From contig CAUUGH010000001.1 of assembly GCA_963544755.1 (NCBI GenBank), positions 1 through 64,000 of the forward strand: a stretch of 64,000 nucleotides of DNA, in the 5' to 3' direction. This DNA is from Selenomonas sp963544755 (lineage in GTDB: Bacteria; Bacillota; Negativicutes; Selenomonadales; Selenomonadaceae). Below the pieces are notes generated by a model, which was given only the letters and a program-made list of their open reading frames with translations, was not told the origin of the DNA and made no database searches. Positions 53,841-62,016 of the stretch are shown here, one piece after another (positions within the stretch are counted from its first letter, which is position 1; each line of letters starts with the position of its first letter). The position numbers were made by a program, and so were the translations under genes.

Positions 53841-54503
53841 ATGATCGTTTACATGGTTGAGCAGGGCAAGTATCTGCTGCCGGAAGAAAGCCTAAGGCGC
53901 CGGCCGGAAGGAAAGCGCGGTCTTTATATCAATATCACAAATAAATGTCCGTGTGCCTGTACATTTTGTTTGCGTACGCTAAAAGATATGCCGCCTGATA
54001 TGAGCCTTTGGCTTTGCGGCAAAGAGCCGACAGTCGAAGAAATCAAGGCTTTACTTATAGCTTCGCCGTGGGACTATGTAAAAGAGGTCGTATTTTGCGG
54101 CTTCGGCGAGCCGACGATGCGCCTTGCTGTGCTTATCGAACTTTTGCACTTTATAAAAGCGCAGCATCCGGATATAACAACGCGCCTTAATACAAACGGT
54201 CTATCCGATCTCGTCTATGGACGCGATACAGCAGCAGATTTTGCAGGTGCCATCTTAGATACCATATCAATTAGTCTAAACGCTTCTAATGCCGAACGAT
54301 ATTTAAAACTTACAAGAAGCCGCTTTGGTATCAAATCCTTTGAAGCGATGCTTGCTTTTGCCGAAAAGATGCAAGCATATGTCAAAAAAGTAATCTGTAC
54401 CGTCGTCGAAAAAGTTGAAGACGTAGAAGAAATAGAAAAATGCCGCGCACTTTGTAAAGCACGGGGGCTTTTTTTGCGCGTGCGTACTTACGAAGGAGAA
54501 TAA
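53841..54503 (+). CDS. TatD-linked-type radical SAM protein
   Basis: 220 residues. The iron-sulfur motif CPCACTFC (CxxxCxxC) follows GLYINITNK; other rSAM landmarks are VVFCGFGEPTMR (GGE-like motif) and TRLNTNGL. The layout fits the short radical SAM proteins often found beside TatD nuclease genes, though no tatD is adjacent here. Start ATG has AAAGGA 8 nt upstream. The reaction is unknown. Confidence 0.88.
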   Translation: MIVYMVEQGKYLLPEESLRRRPEGKRGLYINITNKCPCACTFCLRTLKDMPPDMSLWLCGKEPTVEEIKALLIASPWDYVKEVVFCGFGEPTMRLAVLIELLHFIKAQHPDITTRLNTNGLSDLVYGRDTAADFAGAILDTISISLNASNAERYLKLTRSRFGIKSFEAMLAFAEKMQAYVKKVICTVVEKVEDVEEIEKCRALCKARGLFLRVRTYEGE

Positions 54504-54588
54504 AAGCGTTGCCGCAGGAAAATACCTGCAACCAGCTAAAGATAGCGAAGCGTTCTTTGTCGTTTCGCCCCAAAAAGGAGCATAGCAA

Positions 54589-55569
54589 ATGAAACGTGAG
54601 GTCATACGAAAAAAGGCAATCGAAACATTAAATTTAGAGGCAGCGGCGGTAAAGAAGCTGACGGAAAATATAAATGAAGGATTTTGCCTTGCCGTTGAAG
54701 CTATCCTTAATTGCACAGCGCGCGTCATAGTAACGGGCATGGGAAAATCCGGACACGTCGGGCGAAAGATTGCCGCGACGCTAGCTAGTACCGGCACACC
54801 GTCATTTTTCATGCACCCGGCAGAAGCATTTCATGGCGATCTTGGCATGGTGACAGATAAAGACATCGTTTTGGCAATCTCTAACAGTGGAGAAGTCCAA
54901 GAGGTCTTAAAGATCCTGCCGGCAATTCACCGTATCGGCGCACCGATCATTGCCATGACAAGAAACAGCGCATCGCAGCTTGCCGCCTATTCTGATCATG
55001 TAATAGACATCGGCCATGCGCCGGAAGCCTGCCCCTTAGGGCTTGCGCCTACGACTAGTACGACGGCAACGCTTGCTATGGGCGATGCCATCGCTGTCGC
55101 CGTGATGAGCGTTAGAAACTTTAAAAAGCAGGATTTCGCGCTCTTTCACCCGGGCGGAGCGCTTGGCAGAAGGCTTTTGCTAAAGGTGCGAGACATCATG
55201 CATATGGGCAAGGAAAATCCCGTCGTCAAAGAGGAAAAGACGGCAAAAGATGCGCTCTTTGTCATGACGGAAAAAGGTCTTGGTGCAGTCTCTGTCGTCG
55301 ATGCTGCAGGAAAGTTCGTCGGGCTTTTGACAGACGGCATCATCCGCCGCGCCCTTGCAAAAGACTACGCGTTCTTAGATGAACCTGTGCATGAAATAAT
55401 GTTTAAAGAACCGCTGACAATAGATGCCGAAGAGCTTGCAACGGCAGCTCTTTGCGTCATGGAAAAGCACGAACCGCGCCCCGTGACAGTCCTTCCCGTC
55501 ATCGACGCGGACGGCGTGCCGGTAGGCATGATTCACCTGACCGATCTGCTAAAACAGGGGGTCGTGTGA
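54589..55569 (+). CDS. kdsD: D-arabinose-5-phosphate isomerase (KdsD/KpsF/GutQ)
   Basis: 326 residues. SIS domain (about 40-180) with VIVTGMGKSGHVGRKIAATL, FMHPAEAFHGDLGMV and LAISNSGEVQEVL, then two CBS domains (about 205-326). Converts ribulose-5-phosphate to arabinose-5-phosphate, the first step to Kdo, consistent with an LPS-bearing outer membrane. AAAAAGGAGCATAGCAA precedes the ATG. Other Kdo genes are not in the window. Confidence 0.95.
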   Translation: MKREVIRKKAIETLNLEAAAVKKLTENINEGFCLAVEAILNCTARVIVTGMGKSGHVGRKIAATLASTGTPSFFMHPAEAFHGDLGMVTDKDIVLAISNSGEVQEVLKILPAIHRIGAPIIAMTRNSASQLAAYSDHVIDIGHAPEACPLGLAPTTSTTATLAMGDAIAVAVMSVRNFKKQDFALFHPGGALGRRLLLKVRDIMHMGKENPVVKEEKTAKDALFVMTEKGLGAVSVVDAAGKFVGLLTDGIIRRALAKDYAFLDEPVHEIMFKEPLTIDAEELATAALCVMEKHEPRPVTVLPVIDADGVPVGMIHLTDLLKQGVV

Positions 55570-55630
55570 AAGTTTACCATAGTTTTTAGATATGAAAAAG
55601 CTTAATGAGGATAATTTTCTAAGAAATCAC

Positions 55631-55659
55631 TAGACAACGAAGCGAAAAAATTATACAAT
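55631..55659 (+). promoter_or_regulatory. Promoter of sucCD
   Basis: TAGACA, 17-nt spacer, TACAAT (5/6 matches at both boxes). The -35 lies in AAGAAATCACTAGAC, which looks like a degraded family-A repeat end. Confidence 0.6.
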
Positions 55660-55732
55660 ATAGCTGTCTATAGGATGAAATGAGAAGAAGCAATATTATC
55701 ATCCGAAGAACCATCAACAGGGAGGCATGGTT

Positions 55733-56923
55733 ATGAATATTCATGAGTACCAGTCCAAGCAAGTCCTGCGGGAATTCGGCGTCAATGTGCCGAACGGCCT
55801 GCCGGCGTTCACCGTGGAAGAGGCGGTCGAGAACGCGAAGAAGCTCGGCGCCGCTGTCACGGTCGTCAAGGCGCAGATCCACGCGGGTGGCCGCGGCAAG
55901 GCGGGCGGCGTCAAGATCGCCAAGTCCGTTGAAGAGGTCGAAGGCTACGCGAAGGAGCTGCTTGGCAAGGTTCTCGTCACGCATCAGACGGGTCCTGAGG
56001 GCAAGAAGGTCGGTCGCCTCCTGATTGAAGAAGGCTCGAATATCAAAAAGGAATACTACCTGAGCTTTGTCGTTGACCGCGCCACGGCGAGGATCGTCAT
56101 GATGGGTTCCGAGGAAGGCGGCGTCGAGATCGAGAAGGTCGCTGCCGAGACTCCGGAAAAGATCATCAAGGAGTATATCGATCCGGTCATCGGTCTTGCA
56201 CCGTTCCAGGCGACGCGCATGGCGTATGCCATCAACATCCCGGCTCCTGCGATTCGCAAGGCGGCGGCTCTGATGGAGAAGCTTTACAATGCGTTCATCG
56301 GCAAGGACTGCTCGCAGGTTGAGATCAATCCGCTCGTCGTCACGGCCGAGGATGATGTGATCTGCCTCGATGCGAAGCTGAACTTTGACGACAGCGCATT
56401 GTTCCGCCATCCCGACATCGTCGAGCTGCGCGATGAGACGGAAGAGGATCCGAAGGAGCGCGAAGCTGCTGCTGCCGGTCTCAACTACGTCAACCTCGGC
56501 GGCGACGTCGCGTGCATGGTCAACGGCGCAGGCCTCGCCATGGCGACCGTCGACATCATCAAGCACTATGGCGGCGAGCCTGCGAACTTCCTCGATGTCG
56601 GCGGCGACTCCGAGCCCGAGAAGATCGCCAAAGCATTCAGCATCATGCTTGAGGGCGGTCAGGCAAAGGGCATCTTCGTCAACATCTTCGGCGGCATCAA
56701 CCGCTGTGACAACATCGCCAACGGCATCATTGAAGCTGCCAAGATCATCTCCAAAGATGGCAAATCCCTTCCGGTTCCCGTCGTTGTCCGTCTTGAAGGC
56801 ACGAAGGTCGAAGAAGGTCGCGAGATCTTAAAGAACACGCCGATTGCCAACGTCTTTCCTGCACCGACGATGGAGGGCGGCGCCGAGCAGATCGTAAAGC
56901 TAGTTGCCAAGGCGAAAGCTTGA
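55733..56923 (+). CDS. sucC: Succinyl-CoA ligase (ADP-forming) beta subunit
   Basis: 396 residues from the ATG 7 nt after GGAGG. ATP-grasp domain (MNIHEYQSKQVLREFGVNVP; AQIHAGGRGKAGGVK; QVEINPLVV) and CoA-ligase domain (NGAGLAMATVDIIKHYGG; NIFGGINRCDNIANGI). Works with SucD to interconvert succinyl-CoA and succinate. Composition is strikingly GC-rich for the window (AAG for nearly all Lys, CTC/CTG, CGC, GCG) over roughly 55740-56740, then drifts back toward the local style. Codon usage and neighbours suggest replacement by a homologue from a GC-richer relative. Confidence 0.96.
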   Translation: MNIHEYQSKQVLREFGVNVPNGLPAFTVEEAVENAKKLGAAVTVVKAQIHAGGRGKAGGVKIAKSVEEVEGYAKELLGKVLVTHQTGPEGKKVGRLLIEEGSNIKKEYYLSFVVDRATARIVMMGSEEGGVEIEKVAAETPEKIIKEYIDPVIGLAPFQATRMAYAINIPAPAIRKAAALMEKLYNAFIGKDCSQVEINPLVVTAEDDVICLDAKLNFDDSALFRHPDIVELRDETEEDPKEREAAAAGLNYVNLGGDVACMVNGAGLAMATVDIIKHYGGEPANFLDVGGDSEPEKIAKAFSIMLEGGQAKGIFVNIFGGINRCDNIANGIIEAAKIISKDGKSLPVPVVVRLEGTKVEEGREILKNTPIANVFPAPTMEGGAEQIVKLVAKAKA

Positions 56924-56944
56924 GCCTAAAGGGAGGTCAAAAAT

Positions 56945-57850
56945 ATGTCAGTTTTGATTGATAAAGATACCAAAGTTATCGTGCAGGGCATCACGGGAAA
57001 AGCTGCACTGTTTCATACGAAGCAAATGATTGACTACGGCACGAAGATTGTCGGCGGCGTAACGCCGGGCAAGGCGGGGCAAATCGTCGAAGGCGTTCCT
57101 GTATTTAATACAGTCGCCGATGCGGTCAAGACTACAGGTGCTACAGCATCAGTTGTCTATGTTCCGGCACGCTTTGCAGCAGACTCCATTATGGAAGCTG
57201 TCGATGCAGATCTCGATCTGGTAGTTTGCATCACAGAGCATATCCCTGTCCTTGATATGGTCAAAGTACGCCGCTATATGCAAGGCAAGAAAACGCGCCT
57301 TGTCGGTCCAAATTGCCCGGGGCTTTTAACATCCGAGCAAGCAAAACTCGGCATCACGCCCGGCACAGTCAGTAAGCCCGGCCATGTCGGACTTATCTCG
57401 CGCTCTGGCACTTTGACATATGAAGCCGCCTTTCAGCTTACAAATGCCGGCATCGGTCAGACGACGACCGTTGGCATCGGCGGCGATCCCGTAAAAGGAA
57501 CAGACTTTATAGATGCGTTGCAGCTATTTAAAGCCGATCCGAACACCTACGCCGTACTAATCATTGGCGAGATCGGCGGCACAGCAGAAGAAGAAGCTGC
57601 CAAATGGATTCAGGAAAATATGAAAGATAAGCCCGTCTCCGCCTTCATCGCAGGTCGCCAGGCGCCTCCGGGCAAGCGCATGGGTCATGCTGGCGCGATC
57701 ATCTCAGGCGGCAAAGGTACGGCAGCCGATAAAGTAGCAGCGTTAAACGCTGCCGGCATCCCCGTAGCCGACACAGTCGCCCATATAGGTGAAACTATGG
57801 TAAAGCTCCTCAAAGATAAAGGTCTTTTTGAAAAATGCCATACCTGCTAA
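56945..57850 (+). CDS. sucD: Succinyl-CoA ligase (ADP-forming) alpha subunit
   Basis: 301 residues. CoA-binding Rossmann domain (VIVQGITGKAALFHTKQM), ligase domain with LISRSGTLTYEAAFQL, and the phosphorylated His in RMGHAGAIISGGKGTA. GGGAGG SD, 21 nt after sucC. Its codon usage matches the rest of the window, unlike sucC. Confidence 0.97.
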   Translation: MSVLIDKDTKVIVQGITGKAALFHTKQMIDYGTKIVGGVTPGKAGQIVEGVPVFNTVADAVKTTGATASVVYVPARFAADSIMEAVDADLDLVVCITEHIPVLDMVKVRRYMQGKKTRLVGPNCPGLLTSEQAKLGITPGTVSKPGHVGLISRSGTLTYEAAFQLTNAGIGQTTTVGIGGDPVKGTDFIDALQLFKADPNTYAVLIIGEIGGTAEEEAAKWIQENMKDKPVSAFIAGRQAPPGKRMGHAGAIISGGKGTAADKVAALNAAGIPVADTVAHIGETMVKLLKDKGLFEKCHTC

Positions 57851-57858
57851 ATCACAGC

Positions 57859-57894
57859 AAAAAAAAGCCACCACATTTGTGGTGGCTTTTTTTG
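57859..57894 (+). terminator. Intrinsic terminator after sucCD
   Basis: Inverted repeat AAAAAGCCACCACA/TGTGGTGGCTTTTT with a very small loop and T7. Confidence 0.9.
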
Positions 57895-58165
57895 TTAACA
57901 AATAACAGCTCTATAAAAAATTTTGTGCCGTCACTTTTGCTGTAAAGAAGCATTGCAACATTTATTTTTATGCACAATAAAAGACACGGCAAGCATCTGC
58001 TGTAATCAAAATCATTAAAGCAGTATCAAAAATATTTGCCATGTCTTATCATAAAAGCCCAAGAAGGTAAGCTGTAGGGCGAGATTTCTTGGCAACTTCA
58101 TTTTAGCAGCGTTTTAAGGGCGGCTTACTTTTGTCTTAAAAATAGAGCTTCGTGCATGAAACAGC
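57895..58165. other. Non-coding region with a long imperfect stem-loop and a degraded B repeat
   Basis: 57983-58045 can fold as a long imperfect hairpin: GACACGGCAA with TTGCCATGTC outside, CTGCT with AGCAG inside. From about 58047 to 58133 lies a degenerate family-B copy (AAGCCCAAGAAGGTAAGC ... TTTCTTGGCAACTTC ... AAGGGCGGCTTA). No gene is seen. Confidence 0.5.
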
Positions 58166-58450
58166 TCAAGCTGAATGTTCGGCAAGGACGTTTTGCAGCG
58201 CTGCCATGCTAGCGGAGTGGCAAAAAGCAATCTTCGCGTTGCATTTTTTCGCCTCCTCCTGCGCGTGCATGGCAAGCTGATGCGATGCCGTACTGGTAAA
58301 AAGTATTATAAGATCAGGCGAACCGATCTTACGCCGCAGATCACGACACATTTTAGGAAATACCTTAGCCTTAAAGCCACAGTTTTTACACGCTTGCCGA
58401 TAACGACACTCCATACACTCGTTTCCTCCAAGAATTACTACACTGCTCAT
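58166..58450 (-). CDS. DUF2325 protein, iron-regulated by inference
   Basis: 94 residues. Starts SSVVILGGNECMECRYRQAC; four Cys near the N-terminus (ECMECRYRQACKNCG) could bind metal; the rest follows the DUF2325 pattern (DLIILFTSTASHQLAMHAQEEAKK, KIAFCHSASMAALQNVL). Function unknown. SD GGAAAAGGAGAATAATC. It is driven by a strong promoter overlapped by a Fur-box-like site. Confidence 0.88.
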   Translation of the reverse strand: MSSVVILGGNECMECRYRQACKNCGFKAKVFPKMCRDLRRKIGSPDLIILFTSTASHQLAMHAQEEAKKCNAKIAFCHSASMAALQNVLAEHSA

Positions 58451-58473
58451 GATTATTCTCCTTTTCCTTTATA

Positions 58474-58536
58474 TGATAAATGAATATCAATCACCTTCGA
58501 TGATCTTATTATAAAGAAAATGAGAATGGTTGTCAA
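58474..58536 (-). promoter_or_regulatory. Promoter with Fur-box-like operators for the DUF2325 gene
   Basis: Minus strand: TTGACA (58536-58531), 17-nt spacer, TATAAT (58513-58508), a consensus promoter. A TGAGAATGGTTGTCA sequence (58521-58535, plus strand) matches the Fur 7-1-7 pattern TGAnAATnATTnTCA with one mismatch and covers the -35 and spacer. A second site, TGATAAATGAATATCA (58474-58489), lies downstream of the -10. Confidence 0.75.
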
Positions 58537-58591
58537 GCTTGCTATAAAAAATGATACCCAGCCGGAGCAAGGGCGTAGAATCTTTTGGCGA

Positions 58592-59707
58592 CTAAACGCC
58601 AAAAAAACGCATCATTGCCAACTTGTTAGTATGTGGCGAAAGTGTCGGGCGAGCGAGATCGGCACGCGAACCGATAGCGCAGCGCACTTCTAAAAAGTGT
58701 GGACCTCGTGCTTTTTCTATCGTCTTGATGAAAGCGGCAAGCTCTTCTTTATTTGTCGCACGCTTTGCAGATCTATAGCCAAGGGCAAGCGCGAGCGCCG
58801 GAAAATCGACGACTGATGCCGCCGTTGGCATACCGCCGACACTTTCATGCGCCTCGTTGTTTAAGACGACGTGGCAATAATTTGGTGGGGCGGCTGCCGC
58901 GATGACAGCAGCAGCGCCCATGTGCATGAGAAAAGCGCCGTCACCGTCAAGGCACCAAATGCGCCGAGCTTTTTCATGAAGGGCGATGCCAAGCGCGATA
59001 GAAGAACTGTGTCCCATCGAGCCGATTGTTAGAAAATCTCGCTCATGCCCCTCGCCGCGCTTTTCGCGCAGCTCGAATAATTCGCGGCTCGCCTTGCCCG
59101 TCGTCGAGATAAACACATCGCCCTTTGCTCCATCAAGGATCGTTTCGATAGCTTCTTCACGCAACAGTGTGTAGCTGTTCTTGTAAGAAACCTTCGTATT
59201 GTAGGTGATAGCTCCCTTTTTTACGACGAAAGCGACGGATCGTCCCCTTTTTAGTAGGGAGCGAAAATGTGCCATCGCTTGAATTAGCTCTTCTTTTGCA
59301 GTATCTTTTGACAGTACAATATATTCTACCTGCATGAGATCTAAAAGCTTTAGCGTCACTTCGCCCTGATACGCGTGCTGCGGCTCATCTTTTACATTCG
59401 GCTCACCGCGCCAGCCGATAACGAAAATTAACGGGATACCATAAGCCTTTTCATGCAGTAGCGAAGCAAGTGCGTTGACGATATTGCCCTCACCGCTATT
59501 TTGTAAATAAACGAGCGGCGAGTGTTTAGTCGCGAGATAATGCCCTGCTGCAATCGCCGCTGCCGTTGCCTCATTTGCCGCGATGATATGCGGCGCTTTG
59601 CTGCCATAGCGATCGAATAAAGCATCGCTAAGCGCACGCAGGTTTGAATCGGGTACGCCGACGAAAAAATCTGCGCCCGTGATTTGTAAAAAATCCGCTG
59701 CCTGCAT
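58592..59707 (-). CDS. Phosphonopyruvate decarboxylase
   Basis: 371 residues, thiamine-diphosphate enzyme (N-terminal Pyr domain FVGVPDSNLRALSDAL, IAANEATAAAIAAGHYLAT; C-terminal PP domain with GDGAFLMHMGA ... VVLNNEAHESVGG). Decarboxylates phosphonopyruvate to phosphonoacetaldehyde, the step that drives phosphonate synthesis. Third gene after AEP transaminase and a methyltransferase. No PEP mutase is seen in the window. A sulfopyruvate decarboxylase is the alternative, but the neighbouring AEP transaminase favours phosphonate. Confidence 0.9.
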   Translation of the reverse strand: MQAADFLQITGADFFVGVPDSNLRALSDALFDRYGSKAPHIIAANEATAAAIAAGHYLATKHSPLVYLQNSGEGNIVNALASLLHEKAYGIPLIFVIGWRGEPNVKDEPQHAYQGEVTLKLLDLMQVEYIVLSKDTAKEELIQAMAHFRSLLKRGRSVAFVVKKGAITYNTKVSYKNSYTLLREEAIETILDGAKGDVFISTTGKASRELFELREKRGEGHERDFLTIGSMGHSSSIALGIALHEKARRIWCLDGDGAFLMHMGAAAVIAAAAPPNYCHVVLNNEAHESVGGMPTAASVVDFPALALALGYRSAKRATNKEELAAFIKTIEKARGPHFLEVRCAIGSRADLARPTLSPHTNKLAMMRFFGV

Positions 59708-59721
59708 GAAAATCCTCCCTT

Positions 59722-60438
59722 TTAGCAGTGTTTACTAAAAAATACAGAATAAGTAAAGGGCTCGTTCCAATAGCCTTCTAACGTGGTCGGCACGAAAGAA
59801 ACCGCAATATCGTGTTCTTTTGCAAACATCTCAAAAAAACTTTTCTCAAAAAAGAGTTTATCTAACCCTTGATAATGCACATCATAGTCCGGGTCAAGCT
59901 GCTTTCTAAAAGCGAAGAACGCAGCTTTTTTCGCTGCATCATGCACATCGAGGATGGCGATAGAGCCGCGCGTCTTTGCAAGCATAGCCTCCATGACCTC
60001 TTTGGCATACGCCAGATCGGGAAAATAGTGAAATACGCCGTCAGAAAACACTGCATCGTAGGTCTTTTCTTGCGGCAAGCTGCACGCTTCGTCACAAATA
60101 ACCTCTAAGAGCGCCCCATCGTCGAATACATTTGTAAAAGTAGAAAGTAAATCCGTAGAAAAATCAATGCCGCCGACACGAAAGCCATCTTGCTGAAAAA
60201 GCCAAAGATTCGCACCGGCACCGCAGCCGACCTCGAAAACGCTGCCGCCGGCCGGTATTTGCAAAACCTGTTTTATTGCCTCATATCTTTTTAGAAAAGC
60301 TTCATAAGATATGCCCTCTGCTAATATATCAAAGCCGTTAAGCTTCTTGAGTGCTAAAAGCATCGCTCTGGCATCGCTTCGAGTCATTTTATCTATGCTG
60401 CCGCGATTTTTGTTCCAAACTTGCTTCCATGTGGACAT
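59722..60438 (-). CDS. Class I SAM-dependent methyltransferase in the phosphonate cluster
   Basis: 238 residues from the ATG at 60438; in-frame ATGs at 60462 and 60471 would overlap the transaminase gene and lack an SD. SAM-binding VFEVGCGAGANLWLFQQDG, GIDFSTDLL, and DAVFSDGVFHYF. The substrate is unknown; its position between AEP transaminase and the decarboxylase suggests it methylates a phosphonate or a phosphonate-bearing lipid/sugar, perhaps N-methyl-AEP. The end KHC and stop are formed by family-A-like sequence (GTAAACACTGCTAAA). Confidence 0.85.
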   Translation of the reverse strand: MSTWKQVWNKNRGSIDKMTRSDARAMLLALKKLNGFDILAEGISYEAFLKRYEAIKQVLQIPAGGSVFEVGCGAGANLWLFQQDGFRVGGIDFSTDLLSTFTNVFDDGALLEVICDEACSLPQEKTYDAVFSDGVFHYFPDLAYAKEVMEAMLAKTRGSIAILDVHDAAKKAAFFAFRKQLDPDYDVHYQGLDKLFFEKSFFEMFAKEHDIAVSFVPTTLEGYWNEPFTYSVFFSKHC

Positions 60439-60445
60439 ATGTTTT

Positions 60446-61573
60446 TCATGCTCCTTTTTCATTTTTAGCAAGATCTAAGCCCAAGCGTGCCAATGCTTCT
60501 TTTAGCACACGAAAAAACGCTTCGATGTCAGCTTCATCTATCGCGCCGAGAGTACACAAGCGAAAGGTTCCCTTCGCCTGCATTTTGCCGGGATAAATAG
60601 TAAAGCCGCGTGTGTAGCAATAGTCATGTACGCTGTTAAAATCCCAACGTGCATCATCAGGATACAATACGGAAACGACAAGCCCCGACTGAATCTCAGG
60701 ACGGATCGCCTCCTTTAGCCCGAGCGCCGCAAGCCCTCGATGGATCGCCGCCGCCGCTCGTATATGACGCGCCGCCTTTTCTTGCTCACCTTCGGCAAAA
60801 TATTCTAAGAGTGCCTGCTTTGCTGCATAAATCGTCTGCACGGGCGGCGTAAATTGCATTTGCCCCGTTTCTTTGAAATAGGCATATTGCTGATAAAGAT
60901 TGCAGTAGTATGAGCGCACTTGATAGTCCTTTGACGCTTCGATGAGTGAAGTGCGCCCGATGACGAACGAAAGCCCTGCCATCGCCTGTATGCCCTTTTG
61001 CGCCGACGCCATACAAACGTCGATATTGGCATCTTCTAGTGAAAGCGGCAAAAGCGCGTATGTCGATGTCGTATCGACGACGAACGCCGCACCGTGCGCG
61101 TGAGCAAGCGCACCGATCTCACGGATGGGATTTAAGATGCCCGTGCCGGTTTCGTGGTGCGTCGCGTAAACAAGTGCTATCGCAGGATCTGCCGCTAAAG
61201 CGCACTCGATGTCAGCAAGATCGGGTATATCTTCGACTGACGAGCGCAGATCGATAAAGTCAAGCCCATAGGCGCGGCAGATAGCAGCGGCACGCGCCGA
61301 ATACGCGCCGTTATTGACGATCAGCGCCTTCTTTTTTGCTGGCAAAAGCGAATTTAAGCATACATCCATATTGAGCGTACCCGAGCCGCAAAAAAGTACA
61401 CAGGAAAATTTTTCTAAAGGAGCATGGACAATTTGCAAAAGCCCTGCCGCCACCTCCTGCATAACCTTGCCAAACGCCGCTTCTCTAGGACAAATGTCGG
61501 GTACAACCTGCGCCATCTTCACCGTATCAGTCGTTGTCGCAGGACCTGGATTTAAGAGAATCTTGCGCTTCAT
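60446..61573 (-). CDS. phnW: 2-aminoethylphosphonate-pyruvate transaminase
   Basis: 375 residues. PLP class V aminotransferase with N-terminal LLNPGPATTTDTVKMAQ, pyridoxal-lysine Lys193 in ASAQKGIQAM and THHETGTG. Interconverts phosphonoacetaldehyde plus alanine with AEP plus pyruvate. With the neighbouring decarboxylase it probably runs toward AEP synthesis. AAGGAGG lies 5 nt before the ATG; that SD begins right after the stop of a 34-codon ORF duplicated from the Rpn gene. Confidence 0.94.
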   Translation of the reverse strand: MKRKILLNPGPATTTDTVKMAQVVPDICPREAAFGKVMQEVAAGLLQIVHAPLEKFSCVLFCGSGTLNMDVCLNSLLPAKKKALIVNNGAYSARAAAICRAYGLDFIDLRSSVEDIPDLADIECALAADPAIALVYATHHETGTGILNPIREIGALAHAHGAAFVVDTTSTYALLPLSLEDANIDVCMASAQKGIQAMAGLSFVIGRTSLIEASKDYQVRSYYCNLYQQYAYFKETGQMQFTPPVQTIYAAKQALLEYFAEGEQEKAARHIRAAAAIHRGLAALGLKEAIRPEIQSGLVVSVLYPDDARWDFNSVHDYCYTRGFTIYPGKMQAKGTFRLCTLGAIDEADIEAFFRVLKEALARLGLDLAKNEKGA

Positions 61574-61585
61574 CGAAGCCTCCTT

Positions 61586-61690
61586 CTAAAAAACAATTTC
61601 ATCAAACCACCAGCGCAGTGCTTTCGCGGCGACTGCTTCTGCTGCGCGAACTTCTAAGGCGCGTTCTTGATCCCAAGCGAAATTTAGCAT
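61586..61690 (-). CDS. 34-codon orphan ORF duplicated from the Rpn internal start
   Basis: MLNFAWDQERALEVRAAEA is identical to the start of the predicted internal product of the adjacent Rpn gene, then diverges and ends WWFDEIVF. The duplicated DNA (about 61618-61706 against 61940-62031) includes the AAGGAGG ribosome-binding site with 8-nt spacing. It begins 23 nt after the Rpn stop and ends 12 nt before phnW. Could be a remnant, a coupled leader peptide for phnW, or a mini RpnS. Confidence 0.5.
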   Translation of the reverse strand: MLNFAWDQERALEVRAAEAVAAKALRWWFDEIVF

Positions 61691-61713
61691 ATCAAAAACC
61701 TCCTTGATAGCAT

Positions 61714-62016
61714 TTATAGCATCGCTTTATAACGCGCCTGTTCTCTTTTAGGAATAGAAAGAGCATCCATCGCTTTTTCCGCCGAAAGCTTTAGATTTTT
61801 CATCAAGTTGCGAATAGAAAAAATGCGCTCACTCTCTTTGCCCTTTTCGATGCCTTTTTCAATGCCTTTTTCAATGCCCTTTTCAATGCCTTTTTCAATG
61901 CCTTTTTCGACACCTTCTTTTAATGCTTCCACTCGCGCTTTCGCGGCGGCTGCTTCTGCTGCTTCTGCTGCGCGAACTTCTAAGGCGCGTTCTTGATCCC
62001 AAGCGAAATTTAGCAT
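61714..62016 (-). CDS. Predicted internal in-frame product (RpnS-like) of the Rpn gene
   Basis: An ATG at 62016, in frame with the Rpn reading frame at residue 217, is preceded at 8-nt spacing by a perfect AAGGAGG (62025-62031). It would give a 100-residue C-terminal protein (MLNFAWDQERALEV ... AMDALSIPKREQARYKAML) carrying the EKGI repeats. I recall that rpn genes of enterobacteria make such an internal product that restrains the full-length nuclease; applying that here is inference from the SD and from its duplication beside phnW. Confidence 0.55.
   Translation of the reverse strand: MLNFAWDQERALEVRAAEAAEAAAAKARVEALKEGVEKGIEKGIEKGIEKGIEKGIEKGKESERIFSIRNLMKNLKLSAEKAMDALSIPKREQARYKAML

Noticed and set aside
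55619..56566. Long minus-strand open frame (315 codons) opposite sucC
   Set aside because: It lies entirely antisense to sucC, which is a clear match to succinyl-CoA ligase; the open frame is a by-product of the GC-rich codons of sucC.
57983..58045. Small RNA gene in the long imperfect hairpin after sucCD
   Set aside because: No promoter or terminator of its own recognised; kept only as an intergenic structure.
61839..61910. Short CRISPR-like array
   Set aside because: Units are 12 bp, contiguous without spacers and in frame within a coding sequence.
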